From NCBI RefSeq assembly GCF_043642205.1, contig NZ_JBHZSG010000011.1, forward strand, positions 1 through 64,000: a stretch of DNA of 64,000 nucleotides, in the 5' to 3' direction. Numbering within the stretch: position 1 is the stretch's first letter; each line of letters starts with the position of its first letter. The DNA is from Thalassotalea_A litorea (GTDB lineage: Bacteria > Pseudomonadota > Gammaproteobacteria > Enterobacterales > Alteromonadaceae). The position numbers were made by a program, and so were the translations under genes. Positions 1-9,072 of this stretch are shown here, piece after piece. The notes below the pieces were generated by a model. The model was not told the DNA's origin. It searched no databases and saw only the letters and a program-made list of their open reading frames with translations.

Positions 1-137
1 CCCGTAGGGAGTTTATCTTAAGGTCCATTTACGGCCCTATATTTCATTAATATAGAATGACTATATCAATAAAATCTGTGTTGTAACTGAACCTCTGCAC
101 TAACTCTGAGTTGTGCACAAACTTAATGTGATTGGTA
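1..137 (-). repeat. MITE-like repeat, copy 1 (cut by window edge)
   Basis: This is the inverted partner of the repeat at 14337-14599. Its terminal sequence, on the minus strand TACCAATCACATTAA, ends at 137 and is followed by TAA (138-140), the same trinucleotide that flanks the other copy. About 135 bases match copy 2 with scattered substitutions. The left end lies outside the window. No reading frame for a transposase is visible, so it is probably a non-autonomous element. Confidence 0.8.
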
Positions 138-228
138 TAAATAGTTTTAATATAAGCATTTGCCGCATATTATTAAAACAATACCTTGGTAACTTTTATC
201 GAGCCGATAAACAATAAAGGGAGCAGTG

Positions 229-816
229 ATGAAACGAATATTTATAGTAAGTCTGGTTGTTTTGCTTAGTGCATGTGCGAGTAGCTACAAACCGGATATT
301 GATTACAACCCAGACTACAATTTCTCTGACATTAAGAGCTTTGTGGTTCTTGATGCGATGCAACCTTTAGAGGGTGAAGAAAATCAGGCGTTTAATGTGC
401 ACCTGAGTGATCTCGATAATGACCGTATTATCCGCGCTCTCAAGATTAACCTGGAAAATAAAGGACTGGCCTCGCAAACACTGGAAAATGCCGATATTCA
501 GGTGCGCTATCAGGTTGTTACCAAAGATAAAACTCGTATCCGCTCCTATAATACGTCTTTTTATAGTTGCTGGAGTTGCGGCCCCTATTATCGTGGTTAT
601 AACTATGGTGCCCCGGTCAATGATGTTGATGTGAAGCAATACGTCGAAGGCACGCTGATCATCGATATGATAGATCCAAAGCTGAAAAAGTCGATTTGGC
701 GCAGCCAGGTATCAGAAGCGGTGAAAGAAAATATTCCCGTGGAAGAAAAACAGGCTCGTATCCAAGAATTGGTCGATGCCATGCTGGCTTCATTTCAAGC
801 AAACACAGTAAATTAA
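229..816 (+). CDS. DUF4136 family outer-membrane-type lipoprotein
   Basis: A 195-residue lipoprotein of unknown function. The signal peptide is short and hydrophobic and ends in the lipobox LSAC, with Cys16 as the lipidation site. The mature part has the general pattern of DUF4136 proteins: an N-terminal Y-x-F/D-F-S-x-hydrophobic segment, a central Gly/Tyr/Trp-rich stretch (about residues 108-125, here with two Cys in CWSC), and a C-terminal part around the WRS motif ending in an amphipathic helix. I start at ATG 229 rather than the adjacent GTG 226 because GGGAG at 219-223 fits it. It is monocistronic and followed by a hairpin at 868-907. Family assignment is by eye. Confidence 0.75.
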   Translation: MKRIFIVSLVVLLSACASSYKPDIDYNPDYNFSDIKSFVVLDAMQPLEGEENQAFNVHLSDLDNDRIIRALKINLENKGLASQTLENADIQVRYQVVTKDKTRIRSYNTSFYSCWSCGPYYRGYNYGAPVNDVDVKQYVEGTLIIDMIDPKLKKSIWRSQVSEAVKENIPVEEKQARIQELVDAMLASFQANTVN

Positions 817-867
817 TATGTTTTGCTAAAAGTTAAGCAGATATAATGGCTTAACATAATTATGAGC

Positions 868-912
868 AAACATCGTTGCCCATTGATACCTTGTGGGAAC
901 GATGTTTTGTTG
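868..912 (+). terminator. Hairpin downstream of the DUF4136 gene
   Basis: AAACATCGTTGCCC (868-881) pairs with GGGAACGATGTTT (895-907), with one bulged C, and is followed by TTTTGTTGT. The stem is strong but the U-tract weak. It lies between the lipoprotein gene and the HIT gene, so it may end the first transcript. Confidence 0.5.
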
Positions 913-931
913 TATCAATAGAGCGGGAAAT

Positions 932-1282
932 ATGAGCGAAGAAACCATTTTTTCAAAAATCATCCGTCAGGAAATACCAACGGAATTAGTCTATCAGGAT
1001 GATCTTGTAACAGCATTCAGGGATATTTCACCTCGGGCTCCGACCCATATCCTGATTGTGCCCAACATTTTGATTCCAACCATTAATGATGTGGAAACAG
1101 AGCACGAGTTAACGTTAGGCAGAATGGTGGTTGTTGCTAAGAAGCTAGCTGCGAAAGAAGGCATAAGCGAGCAGGGCTATCGGTTGATTTTTAATTGTAA
1201 TCAACACGGAGGTCAGGAAGTGTTTCATATTCATATGCATTTGCTTGGCGGTAAGCCTCTCGGGCCAATGTTAGCGATATGA
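932..1282 (+). CDS. hinT: HIT family protein (HinT-like purine nucleoside phosphoramidase)
   Basis: A 116-residue HIT-domain protein, the usual length for bacterial HinT. These enzymes hydrolyse AMP-linked phosphoramidates such as AMP-lysine. The family signature HIHMH lies at residues 99-103, preceded by the conserved GYR and N...GGQ segments; the middle His is the nucleophile in the family. The sequence starts MSEETIFSKIIRQEIP, typical of HinT, so ATG 932 is preferred over the upstream 893 start. GCGGGAA lies just before it. A thioesterase gene starts 28 bases downstream, suggesting co-transcription. Confidence 0.93.
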   Translation: MSEETIFSKIIRQEIPTELVYQDDLVTAFRDISPRAPTHILIVPNILIPTINDVETEHELTLGRMVVVAKKLAAKEGISEQGYRLIFNCNQHGGQEVFHIHMHLLGGKPLGPMLAI

Positions 1283-1310
1283 TCGTTAACATCGTAGTAA
1301 AGGAATTAAA

Positions 1311-1715
1311 TTGACTGAACGCGAACAATTGATAGCGCAACGTATGGCGCAATCTAAAAGTTATCAAACCAAAACCGTATTTCCCGGATACACCAATCAC
1401 CACAATACCTTGTTTGGCGGTCAGGCAATGGCCTGGATGGACGATATCGCCTTTGTTGCCGCAACTCGGTTTTGTCGAAAGCCCTTGGTGACGATATCAA
1501 CAGATCGCATTGATTTTAAAGAAGCGATTCCTTCAGGCAGCTTTTGTGAGTTGATTGCTCAAGTTATTACTGTGGGCAATACCAGTTTGAAAGTCAAAGT
1601 CGATATTTATCTTGAGAATATGTACGAGGACAACAAGCACCATGCTATCAGCGGTACGTTTAGCTTTGTTGCTCTGGACGCAGACCGAAAGCCAACTCCT
1701 GTGCTAGATATTTGA
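1311..1715 (+). CDS. Acyl-CoA thioesterase, YciA/ACOT-type hotdog fold
   Basis: A 134-residue single hotdog-domain protein that probably hydrolyses acyl-CoA to free acid and CoA in the cytosol. The motif NHHNTLFGGQAMAWMD (residues 29-44) carries the conserved N, GG and catalytic-type Asp of the acyl-CoA thioesterase family. The later DRIDFKEAIPSG segment matches the family's dimer strand. The start is TTG at 1311, supported by AAGGA at 1299-1303; ATG 1344 is an in-frame alternative. It lies close behind the HIT gene. The substrate cannot be read from sequence. Confidence 0.85.
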   Translation: MTEREQLIAQRMAQSKSYQTKTVFPGYTNHHNTLFGGQAMAWMDDIAFVAATRFCRKPLVTISTDRIDFKEAIPSGSFCELIAQVITVGNTSLKVKVDIYLENMYEDNKHHAISGTFSFVALDADRKPTPVLDI

Positions 1716-1883
1716 GCCTTCATTTCTAAAATTTCGCCCCAACAATTTCGATAAAACCGTTGTTTTTGCGATAAATATCCTTTAACGCAAGGTAAATTAC
1801 AGGGTTTTTTGTAAACGAATAAGAGATACTTTTGGTTAAACTCCGGCATACAAATGCCGTAACCAATTATTCACAGGATTATT

Positions 1884-2951
1884 TTGAACTGGCAGCATTT
1901 AATCGAAGACAGAAATCGTTTCTTCTGGCTACTGCACCTTAGTGGCTGGATAGGTTTTGCCCTGGTCCATTACTTAGGCTCTCTGCTTCACGACCTTCGA
2001 GATGTATTTGTATGGGTGATTCTGTTTCGGGCCTGGGCTGGTGCGTTAATATCGCTTCCGCTGCGTTACATCTATCAAAAAGCCTGGAACCTTTCACCAT
2101 TGAAAATCGCCGTGGTGGTGATAATTTCATCCTACGCTGCGGGTGTCGTATGGCAGGTCGTCAATAATATTACCTATTGGGAAATCTATAAGCATGGTTA
2201 TCGCCCGGATTTTTGGTTGCTTTATACGCAATACAGTGTCTGGTCTTTCTACATCATGCTTGCCTGGAGTGGTTTATATTTTGGTATCAAATATTACCAG
2301 ATGCTGCAGCAGGAGCGACAAAAAGTCCTAAGCGCCAATAATATGGCTAATCAGGCGCAATTAAAGATGCTGAGGTACCAATTAAACCCACACTTTTTAT
2401 TTAATACCTTAAATGCAATATCAACTTTGGTTCTTATTAATGAAAATAAAACGGCGAATGCTATGGTCACTAAGCTCAGTGAATTCTTGCGCTATTCGTT
2501 AGATAAAGATCCAATGAAACGAGTGACGGTATCTCAGGAGCTAACCGCATTGCAATTGTATCTGGATATCGAAAAAGTTCGGTTCGAAGATAGGTTGCAG
2601 ATAAAGTTTGAGATCCAGAACAATTGCCAAAGCGCATTGGTACCATCGATGATCTTGCAACCTTTAGCAGAAAATGCCATTAAATATGCTATTGCTGCCA
2701 AAGAAGAGGGTGGTACTATTGGGGTGAAAGTCAGTCGTTTTGCCAATGACCTGCAACTTGAGATTAGTGACAATGGACCAGGTGCTGAAATTGTCGATGG
2801 CAATTTACATCGTGAAAATGGTGTGGGTCTGACGAATACCCGGGAAAGGCTAGCCACACTTTATGAAGATTATTCACTCGTTGTTAGTGAAAATATTCCA
2901 AGTGGTGTAAAAATAAATATAAGAATTCCATTTCAAACCGAGACTGCATGA
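1884..2951 (+). CDS. LytS/AlgZ-type sensor histidine kinase (His_kinase family PF06580)
   Basis: A 355-residue membrane sensor kinase. Four hydrophobic segments lie at about 16-34, 41-60, 74-96 and 112-136. The dimerisation/phosphoacceptor motif LNPHFLFNTLN places the phosphorylated His at 170. The ATPase domain has an N-box (PLAENAIKYA), DNGPG and GVGLTNTRERL. There is no periplasmic ligand domain, so the signal is probably sensed in or near the membrane. The start is TTG 1884 behind ACAGGAT. Its stop overlaps the start of the LytTR regulator (ATGA), so the two are translationally coupled. The signal and targets are unknown. Confidence 0.9.
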   Translation: MNWQHLIEDRNRFFWLLHLSGWIGFALVHYLGSLLHDLRDVFVWVILFRAWAGALISLPLRYIYQKAWNLSPLKIAVVVIISSYAAGVVWQVVNNITYWEIYKHGYRPDFWLLYTQYSVWSFYIMLAWSGLYFGIKYYQMLQQERQKVLSANNMANQAQLKMLRYQLNPHFLFNTLNAISTLVLINENKTANAMVTKLSEFLRYSLDKDPMKRVTVSQELTALQLYLDIEKVRFEDRLQIKFEIQNNCQSALVPSMILQPLAENAIKYAIAAKEEGGTIGVKVSRFANDLQLEISDNGPGAEIVDGNLHRENGVGLTNTRERLATLYEDYSLVVSENIPSGVKINIRIPFQTETA

Positions 2952-3769
2952 ATAAACTAGCTACCGTAATTGTTGATGATGAACCGTTAGCCCGAAAGGG
3001 CTTAGCTGTTAGGTTACAGGGATTTGCGAATATTGAGGTTGTTGCTCAATGTTCTGGCGGTAAAGATGCGGTGCAACAAATCAAAGCGCTATCCCCAGAT
3101 CTGGTATTTCTGGATATTCAAATGCCAGAAATGAGTGGTTTTGATGTGGTCCGACAATTATTAACGGATAATGTTGAGATGCCGATTGTGGTGTTTGTTA
3201 CGGCTTTTGATCATTACGCGGTTCAGGCGTTTGATGTTCACGCCCTTGATTATTTGTTAAAGCCTGTCGATCATGAACGCTTGTCGCAAACTATCGATCG
3301 GGTCGAAGCTTTTATCGGGCAGCAAAAGGCTGATTCCCATAAACGCCGATTGATTGATGTGGTAAGCGAAGTTACGGGCAATGATTGTAAAACCATTATT
3401 GAGCAACTTGAAGACAACATCCCGGTTTCAATCAGTAGCTACTCTGATGTTTTGGCGATCAAAGATATTGGTGAAACGTCGTTGGTTCCTACCAAAGATA
3501 TTATCTGGATTGATGCAGCAGGGGATTACATGTGCGTACACACCGATGAGAAGACCCATATTTTGCGTAAGACCATGAAGGATTTGGAACAGTTACTGGA
3601 TCCAAAAACGTTTATTCGTACGCATCGTTCTGCGATGGTGAATAAGCGCTATATCGATAAATTTGGAAACCAGATCAACGGCGAATACTATCTCATTTTG
3701 ACCAACAATAAAGAATTGAAAGTTTCCCGAAGTTACAAAGACAAGGTCAAACAAGCGATTTTAAATTAA
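2948..3769 (+). CDS. LytTR-family response regulator
   Basis: A 273-residue response regulator. The receiver domain (1-125) has the acidic pair D10/D11, phospho-acceptor D56 in FLDIQMPEMSG, a conserved T/A region and the KP of LLKPVDH. The C-terminal LytTR DNA-binding domain (about 165-270) has the IIWIDAAGDYM and FIRTHRSAMVN motifs. It shares an ATGA overlap with the upstream kinase and is its obvious partner. It ends 5 bases from the convergent pfkA stop, with no terminator between them. Confidence 0.93.
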   Translation: MNKLATVIVDDEPLARKGLAVRLQGFANIEVVAQCSGGKDAVQQIKALSPDLVFLDIQMPEMSGFDVVRQLLTDNVEMPIVVFVTAFDHYAVQAFDVHALDYLLKPVDHERLSQTIDRVEAFIGQQKADSHKRRLIDVVSEVTGNDCKTIIEQLEDNIPVSISSYSDVLAIKDIGETSLVPTKDIIWIDAAGDYMCVHTDEKTHILRKTMKDLEQLLDPKTFIRTHRSAMVNKRYIDKFGNQINGEYYLILTNNKELKVSRSYKDKVKQAILN

Positions 3770-3774
3770 GAGTT

Positions 3775-4788
3775 TTAACGTAAATCTTGCAGACGTTCCT
3801 GAATATCCAACAAGTATTCGTTTACGCCTTTGTGGTGCTCTACGCTTTGAGACAATGCCACGGTTTTGCAAAACTGACCTTCGATACCGATCATAATGTC
3901 ACTATTTCCCACCAGTAATTCTTTGATCGCATGGGCCCCCATGTGCGTGGCCAGGATCCGGTCTTTAGCGACGGGATCGCCTCCGCGTTGAATGTAACCC
4001 AGGATACAGGGGATACAATCGATGGAGGCGTAGTCGCTAAGATCACTGGCTAACTGATTGGCGCCTCCTGGATACAGGTTTTCGGCACTGACTATCAAGT
4101 GGCTACATTGACCCCGCTGTTTCTTAATGCGCTTAATTTTTTCAGTAACTTGCTGTAACTCAATGCCGGGATTCGAAAAGTTTTCAAAGGTAATAATATG
4201 TTCTGCAGCGCAGGCTACGCCGACATTTAATGCTAAAAAACCACTCTTTCTTCCCATCACTTCGACCACAAAAATGCGCTCAAAGGCATCGGCAGTATCG
4301 CGAATTTTATCAATCGCATTAACAGCTGTATCGACAGCCGTTGCAAACCCGATGGTATGATCTGTGCCATCAATGTCGTTATCTATGGTACCTGGTACGC
4401 CGATAGTCTGACCTTGATAGAACTGTTTAAATTTAGTCAAACCTGAAAAAGAGCCATCGCCACCAATCACAATAAGGCCATCGACACTATGCGCGTGCAG
4501 GTTGTCTGCGGCTTGTTGCATTCCTTGTACGGTTTTAAATTCTTCGCATCTGGCACTTTTCAATATTGTCCCACCACGGCCGATAATCTCTCGCACTAAA
4601 GGCTCATCTAAACCGACAAATTCATTGTTTATTAACCCATTGTAACCGTGACGAAAACCAATCACTTCGATGCCGTAGTGCAGCGCGTAAAGGGTTATGC
4701 TGCGAATCGCGGCATTCATTCCTGGTGCATCACCACCACTGGTCAACAAGGCTATTTTCTTGGGCTTTGTAAAAGGAACATTTGCCAT
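3775..4788 (-). CDS. pfkA: 6-phosphofructokinase (ATP-dependent type)
   Basis: Phosphorylates fructose 6-phosphate to fructose 1,6-bisphosphate in glycolysis. At 337 residues it is slightly longer than E. coli PfkA (320), mainly through a short N-terminal extension. Motifs are in order: SGGDAPGMN (17-25), IGGDGS (108-113), PGTIDND (132-138, with D136 the likely catalytic base) and EVMGRKSG (176-183). The Gly in GGDGS points to ATP rather than pyrophosphate use. It is monocistronic and convergent with the LytTR gene. Its presence beside a full Entner-Doudoroff operon means both upper glycolytic routes are encoded. Confidence 0.93.
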   Translation of the reverse strand: MANVPFTKPKKIALLTSGGDAPGMNAAIRSITLYALHYGIEVIGFRHGYNGLINNEFVGLDEPLVREIIGRGGTILKSARCEEFKTVQGMQQAADNLHAHSVDGLIVIGGDGSFSGLTKFKQFYQGQTIGVPGTIDNDIDGTDHTIGFATAVDTAVNAIDKIRDTADAFERIFVVEVMGRKSGFLALNVGVACAAEHIITFENFSNPGIELQQVTEKIKRIKKQRGQCSHLIVSAENLYPGGANQLASDLSDYASIDCIPCILGYIQRGGDPVAKDRILATHMGAHAIKELLVGNSDIMIGIEGQFCKTVALSQSVEHHKGVNEYLLDIQERLQDLR

Positions 4789-4960
4789 AGTCAGGGATCA
4801 CACATTAGATATTGGTATCGGATTTTATTAGCTTAACTCAATTACAATGATTTGGTCACTCGCTTTTCATGCTCTTGCCATGGCGTTGCTATGGACTGGC
4901 TTTGAATTTTTTACGATTAAAGCTAACGTTAGAGTCGGGGTGTGGCTAATGTTTAGATAC

Positions 4961-4987
4961 AAAAAAGCCAGCACAAGGCTGGCTTTA
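4961..4987 (-). terminator. Rho-independent terminator of pyk
   Basis: A nine-pair stem, AAAGCCAGC (4964-4972) with GCTGGCTTT (4978-4986) and a 5-base loop. Read on the minus strand it is followed by a T tract. It lies 18 bases after the pyk stop. Confidence 0.9.
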
Positions 4988-5003
4988 TCAAGCTAACGAT
5001 TAG

Positions 5004-6440
5004 TTATTTAATCGTTAGTATTTTCATCGTGTTGGTCGCGCCAACGGTTTCCATCATGTCGCCATGGGTAAACAATACAACATCGCCAGTTTTTAGCTCA
5101 GAATGTTGTTTTACCACATCCAACACTTCGGTTGACAAGGTGTCATTGCTACTCTTAGTTGAGTCGAAATAAACCGGATACACACCGCGAAAGATAGCTG
5201 ACTTATTCAAGGTTTTGTCATGTCTTGATAACGAATAGATGGGTAAGCCAGACGTAATACGGGACATGATTTTAGACGTTTGTCCCGACTCTGTTAATGA
5301 AACAATGGCTTTCACACCTTTTAAATGATTCGCTGCATACATTGCTGATAACGCGATTGTTTCAGACACTTCATTAAACATCATTTCTACACGGTGCTTA
5401 GAAATGTTAACGGAACGCTGTTTTTCCGCGCCGATGCAAACTTCTGCCATGGCCTTAACCGTTTCTACCGGATATTTACCTGCAGCGGTTTCCGCACTTA
5501 ACATTACCGCATCGGTACCATCAAGAACGGCGTTTGCTACGTCCATAACTTCGGCTCGGGTAGGCATAGGTTGCGAAATCATCGTTTCCATCATTTGGGT
5601 TGCCGTGATCACGATACGGTTTAACTGACGTGAACGAGCGATGATGTGCTTTTGCTTGCCAACAAGTTCGGCATCACCAATTTCAACGCCTAAGTCGCCA
5701 CGAGCAACCATCACCACGTCAGAGGCTAAGATGATTTCATCAAGAACGTCGTTATCATTTACCGCTTCTGCACGCTCAATCTTAGACACTAAGCGGGCAT
5801 TACAGTTAGCTTCATTGGCGAGTAACCGGGCTTCGCGCATATCTGCTGCGTCACGAGGAAACGAAACCGCAAGGAAGTCTGCATCGAGTTTTGCGGCAAG
5901 TTTAATATCTTCTTTGTCTTTTTCCGTCAGAGCTGCGGCGGATAATCCTCCACCTTGACGGTTTATACCTTTGTTATTGGACAAAGGGCCACCAACGGTT
6001 GTTACGGTGTGGACTCGGCCACCTTCGCTTTTCTCAACCTTAAGTTGCACACGACCATCATCCAGTAACAGAACATCGCCAGGTTTTGAATCTTCTGGCA
6101 ATTGCTTGTAGTCAATACCAACGGCTTGCTGGTTGCCTTCACCCTTGGCCATGTTGGCGTCAAGAATGAACTTATCACCAATGGCAAGTGTAATAGGGCC
6201 GTCTTTAAACGTGGAAATACGAATCTTAGGACCTTGCAGATCGCCAAGAATTGCAACATATACGCCAAGTTCTTTGGCAATGGTTCGAACCATATTGGCT
6301 CGGTTAATATGATCTTCTGGAGCACCGTGCGAGAAGTTCAGGCGAACTACATTAACACCGGCTTTAATCACATCGCGTAAAACATTAATATCGTCAGTTG
6401 CCGGTCCAAGGGTGGCAACAATTTTGGTTCTTCTGGGCAT
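5004..6440 (-). CDS. pyk: Pyruvate kinase
   Basis: Converts phosphoenolpyruvate and ADP to pyruvate and ATP, the last step shared by both sugar routes in this window. It has 478 residues, as usual for the PykA (type II) group. The N-terminus MPRRTKIVATLGPA is typical. Later come LNFSHG, the catalytic-lysine segment VSKIERAEAV, the metal-binding VMVARGDLGVE and the signature region MDVANAVLDGTDAVMLSAETAAG. It is 25 bases downstream of hexR in the same direction and ends in a clear terminator, so hexR-pyk is an operon. The type II assignment is by overall likeness. Confidence 0.95.
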   Translation of the reverse strand: MPRRTKIVATLGPATDDINVLRDVIKAGVNVVRLNFSHGAPEDHINRANMVRTIAKELGVYVAILGDLQGPKIRISTFKDGPITLAIGDKFILDANMAKGEGNQQAVGIDYKQLPEDSKPGDVLLLDDGRVQLKVEKSEGGRVHTVTTVGGPLSNNKGINRQGGGLSAAALTEKDKEDIKLAAKLDADFLAVSFPRDAADMREARLLANEANCNARLVSKIERAEAVNDNDVLDEIILASDVVMVARGDLGVEIGDAELVGKQKHIIARSRQLNRIVITATQMMETMISQPMPTRAEVMDVANAVLDGTDAVMLSAETAAGKYPVETVKAMAEVCIGAEKQRSVNISKHRVEMMFNEVSETIALSAMYAANHLKGVKAIVSLTESGQTSKIMSRITSGLPIYSLSRHDKTLNKSAIFRGVYPVYFDSTKSSNDTLSTEVLDVVKQHSELKTGDVVLFTHGDMMETVGATNTMKILTIK

Positions 6441-6465
6441 GAAGTCTAAACCTTATTTTAACTAA

Positions 6466-7314
6466 CTACTCTTTCCGTTCAAAACGGGAACTACGTAAAC
6501 TGTCTTTTACTTTCTTCAGGTTATCGCGAAATTTAGAACCACGACGTAAGGTAAACCCGGTCGCCAGGATATCAATGAGCGCAAGTTGTGCGATCCTGGA
6601 TGCCATCGGCATATATAGGTCAGTATCTTCAGCAACGGTTGGAGATAACACGATAGTACATTCTTTAGCTAATGGTGAGCCTGCATCGGTGATACCAATA
6701 ACTGTAGCATCATTTTCACGGGCAATATTGGCAACCTCAACCAAAGGTTTGGTCCGTCCGGTATGGGAAATCACCACAACGACGTCCCCTTGTGAACTGT
6801 TTATGCTGCTCATACGCTGCATTAATATGTCATCGAAATAGACGACAGGAACATTAAAGCGAAAGAATTTGTTTTGCGCATCGTGGGCGACAATTGCCGA
6901 TGCACCAAGACCGAAGAAAGAAATTTTTCGAGCCTGAGTTAACACATCTACTGCGCGGTTGATCAAACTCGTGTCTAAACTTTTGCGTGCCATTTCAAGG
7001 TTGGCTAATGTCGATTCGAAGATCTTTGTTGTATACTCATCAGCAGAATCATTCTCATCAACATGGCGATTCACATATGGCGTACCATTAGCAAGACTTT
7101 GAGCTAAGTGCAGTTTAAAATCTGGGTAGCCTTTTGTGTCGAGTCGTCTACAGAAACGGTTTACCGTAGGCTCGCTAATATTAGCCTGTTTGGCCAATGA
7201 AGCGATACTGGCGTGAATAACTGTCGCAGGAGATGCTAAAATTACTTCGGCAACTTTTCGTTCTGATTTACTGAAAGAATCAAATTCATTAGTGATTTTT
7301 TCTAATATATTCAT
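6466..7314 (-). CDS. hexR: HexR, RpiR-family regulator of central carbon metabolism
   Basis: A 282-residue RpiR-type repressor. The N-terminal helix-turn-helix (about 1-77) contains QANISEPTVNRFCRRLDTKGYPDFK. The SIS sugar-phosphate-binding domain (about 120-260) has GLGASAIVAHDAQNKF and the SHTGRTK phosphate-binding turn. In relatives HexR binds 2-keto-3-deoxy-6-phosphogluconate, which releases it from DNA. Its position before pyk and divergent from zwf-pgl-edd-glk-eda, with a palindrome at 7508-7522, strongly supports the name. Confidence 0.93.
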   Translation of the reverse strand: MNILEKITNEFDSFSKSERKVAEVILASPATVIHASIASLAKQANISEPTVNRFCRRLDTKGYPDFKLHLAQSLANGTPYVNRHVDENDSADEYTTKIFESTLANLEMARKSLDTSLINRAVDVLTQARKISFFGLGASAIVAHDAQNKFFRFNVPVVYFDDILMQRMSSINSSQGDVVVVISHTGRTKPLVEVANIARENDATVIGITDAGSPLAKECTIVLSPTVAEDTDLYMPMASRIAQLALIDILATGFTLRRGSKFRDNLKKVKDSLRSSRFERKE

Positions 7315-7335
7315 AACAAGCCTCGTGTTGAATTG

Positions 7336-7360
7336 CTGTTACTGTAAATTATTTTAACAG
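7336..7360. promoter_or_regulatory. Imperfect palindrome in the hexR leader
   Basis: CTGTTA (7336-7341) and TAACAG (7355-7360) form inverted arms around an AT-rich centre containing TGTAAATTATTTTAACA, 22 bases upstream of hexR. A second AACAG follows at about 7366. It may be a weaker HexR autoregulatory site or part of the hexR-pyk promoter. It departs from the clean palindrome at 7508, so the call is tentative. Confidence 0.35.
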
Positions 7361-7507
7361 AAGATAACAGTATTTATGTAAATTTATTTCATAATCTGAT
7401 CGTTTTTCAAACTGTATTACAGGTGTGTATATAAAGCTAAACACTAATCATTCGCTAAATCACCCGTACTGAACCGATTTCCTGAAGAAATTAGGTAAGT
7501 TATGTCG

Positions 7508-7522
7508 TGTAATTTAATTACA
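7508..7522. promoter_or_regulatory. Predicted HexR operator
   Basis: TGTAATTTAATTACA is a perfect 7+1+7 palindrome and fits the HexR consensus described in gammaproteobacteria (TGTAATT-type half-sites). It lies in the hexR/zwf divergent intergenic region, 84 bases before the zwf start and 194 before hexR, where it could repress zwf-pgl-edd-glk-eda. Confidence 0.85.
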
Positions 7523-7605
7523 ATTTTGCTTTACCTTATAGCAAGTTCGGTTTAAATTATGGTTAAATGTAATTTTTTTTCATTGTATAAAGAGAGTAGT
7601 ACCAC

Positions 7606-9072
7606 ATGGCTCAAAACAATCTGCAATCTGCAGAACAAATAGTACTCTTTGGTGCCGCCGGCGATTTATCCCGTCGAAAGTTATTTGCAGCGCTTTATCA
7701 TCTCGAATCTGAACAACTTCTCCACGGCGATTTAAAGATTATCGGAGTCGCCCGCAATGAATACGAAGATAAAGAGTTTCCACAATTCGTCGCTGAAAAC
7801 CTTGCAACCTTTATTGGTGACGAAATTACCGAAGACGTGGTACAGCGTTTTACTGCCCGATTTAAATACCTTAAGTTGGATTTCTCAGATCAGTCTGGCT
7901 ATAGCAAACTTAAAGACGCCCTGAAAGACAATGCCAACACGTTATATTATCTGGCAACGCCGCCAGCAATTTACGGCATGATTTGTGAAGGTCTGAATGC
8001 GCATGGTCTGGCGAACGATTACGCGCGTGTTGTCATGGAAAAACCCATTGGACACGATTTAGCCTCATCACAAGTCATTAATGATCAGGTTAACCGCTTC
8101 TTCAATGAAAATCAGATTTACCGTATCGATCATTATCTGGGGAAAGAAACGGTTTTAAACCTGCTTTCACTTCGTTTTGCCAATTCCTTATTTTCGACCA
8201 ACTGGGATCATAATTGCATTGATCACGTGCAAATTACGGTTGCAGAAAGCGTTGGTATTGAAGGGCGCTGGGGTTTCTACGATGAAACCGGTCAGATGCG
8301 CGATATGGTACAAAACCACTTATTGCAAATTTTATCATTACTGGCGATGGAACCACCGACAGACTTAAGTGCTGAAAGTATCCGTGATGAAAAATTGAAA
8401 GTGTTAAAAGCATTGCGACCTATCACGAAAGCCAATATCCATGAGAAGGCCATTCGTGGTCAATATGGTAAAGGCTATCTTAATGGCAAAGAAGTGCCTG
8501 GATATCTGGAAGAAGAAGGCGCAAATAAGGAAAGCACGACGGAAACCTTCGTTGCAATCAAGGCTGAAATTGACAACTGGCGTTGGGCTGGGGTGCCATT
8601 CTATTTGCGCACCGGTAAACGTATGCCGCGCAAGCACTCGGAAGTTGTGATTTATTTCAAGCATCAGCCTCATAATATTTTTTCCCATAGCTACGCGCAA
8701 TTGCCCGCCAATAAACTGACGATTCGATTGCAACCTGATGAAGGTGTAGAGCTAACGGTAATGAATAAAATTCCTGGTATTTCTAACGAAATTGAAGTTA
8801 AGGAAACAAAACTGGATTTGAGTTTCTCACAAATCAGTGAAAATACTCGGGTGATCGATGCCTATGAGCGTTTGTTGTTAACGGCGATTGATGGCAATCA
8901 ATCGTTGTTCATTCGACGAGATGAAGTGGAACAGGCTTGGAATTGGGTTGACGGGATTATGGATGCGTGGAATGCCACCAACGAACTTCCAAAATCATAT
9001 GCTGCGGGTTCTTGGGGACCGGTAGCGTCAATCGCATTGATCGCTCGTGACGATCGTAATTGGGATGAATAA
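7606..9072 (+). CDS. zwf: Glucose-6-phosphate 1-dehydrogenase
   Basis: Oxidises glucose 6-phosphate to 6-phosphogluconolactone, producing NAD(P)H. This is the entry to the Entner-Doudoroff and pentose phosphate routes. It has 488 residues, a normal length. The N-terminal nucleotide-binding turn is GAAGDLSRRK (17-26). The active-site signature RIDHYLGKE lies at about 173-181, with the catalytic His in DHYLGK. It is the first gene of a tight operon, and its stop overlaps the pgl start by one base (TAATG). Confidence 0.97.
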   Translation: MAQNNLQSAEQIVLFGAAGDLSRRKLFAALYHLESEQLLHGDLKIIGVARNEYEDKEFPQFVAENLATFIGDEITEDVVQRFTARFKYLKLDFSDQSGYSKLKDALKDNANTLYYLATPPAIYGMICEGLNAHGLANDYARVVMEKPIGHDLASSQVINDQVNRFFNENQIYRIDHYLGKETVLNLLSLRFANSLFSTNWDHNCIDHVQITVAESVGIEGRWGFYDETGQMRDMVQNHLLQILSLLAMEPPTDLSAESIRDEKLKVLKALRPITKANIHEKAIRGQYGKGYLNGKEVPGYLEEEGANKESTTETFVAIKAEIDNWRWAGVPFYLRTGKRMPRKHSEVVIYFKHQPHNIFSHSYAQLPANKLTIRLQPDEGVELTVMNKIPGISNEIEVKETKLDLSFSQISENTRVIDAYERLLLTAIDGNQSLFIRRDEVEQAWNWVDGIMDAWNATNELPKSYAAGSWGPVASIALIARDDRNWDE

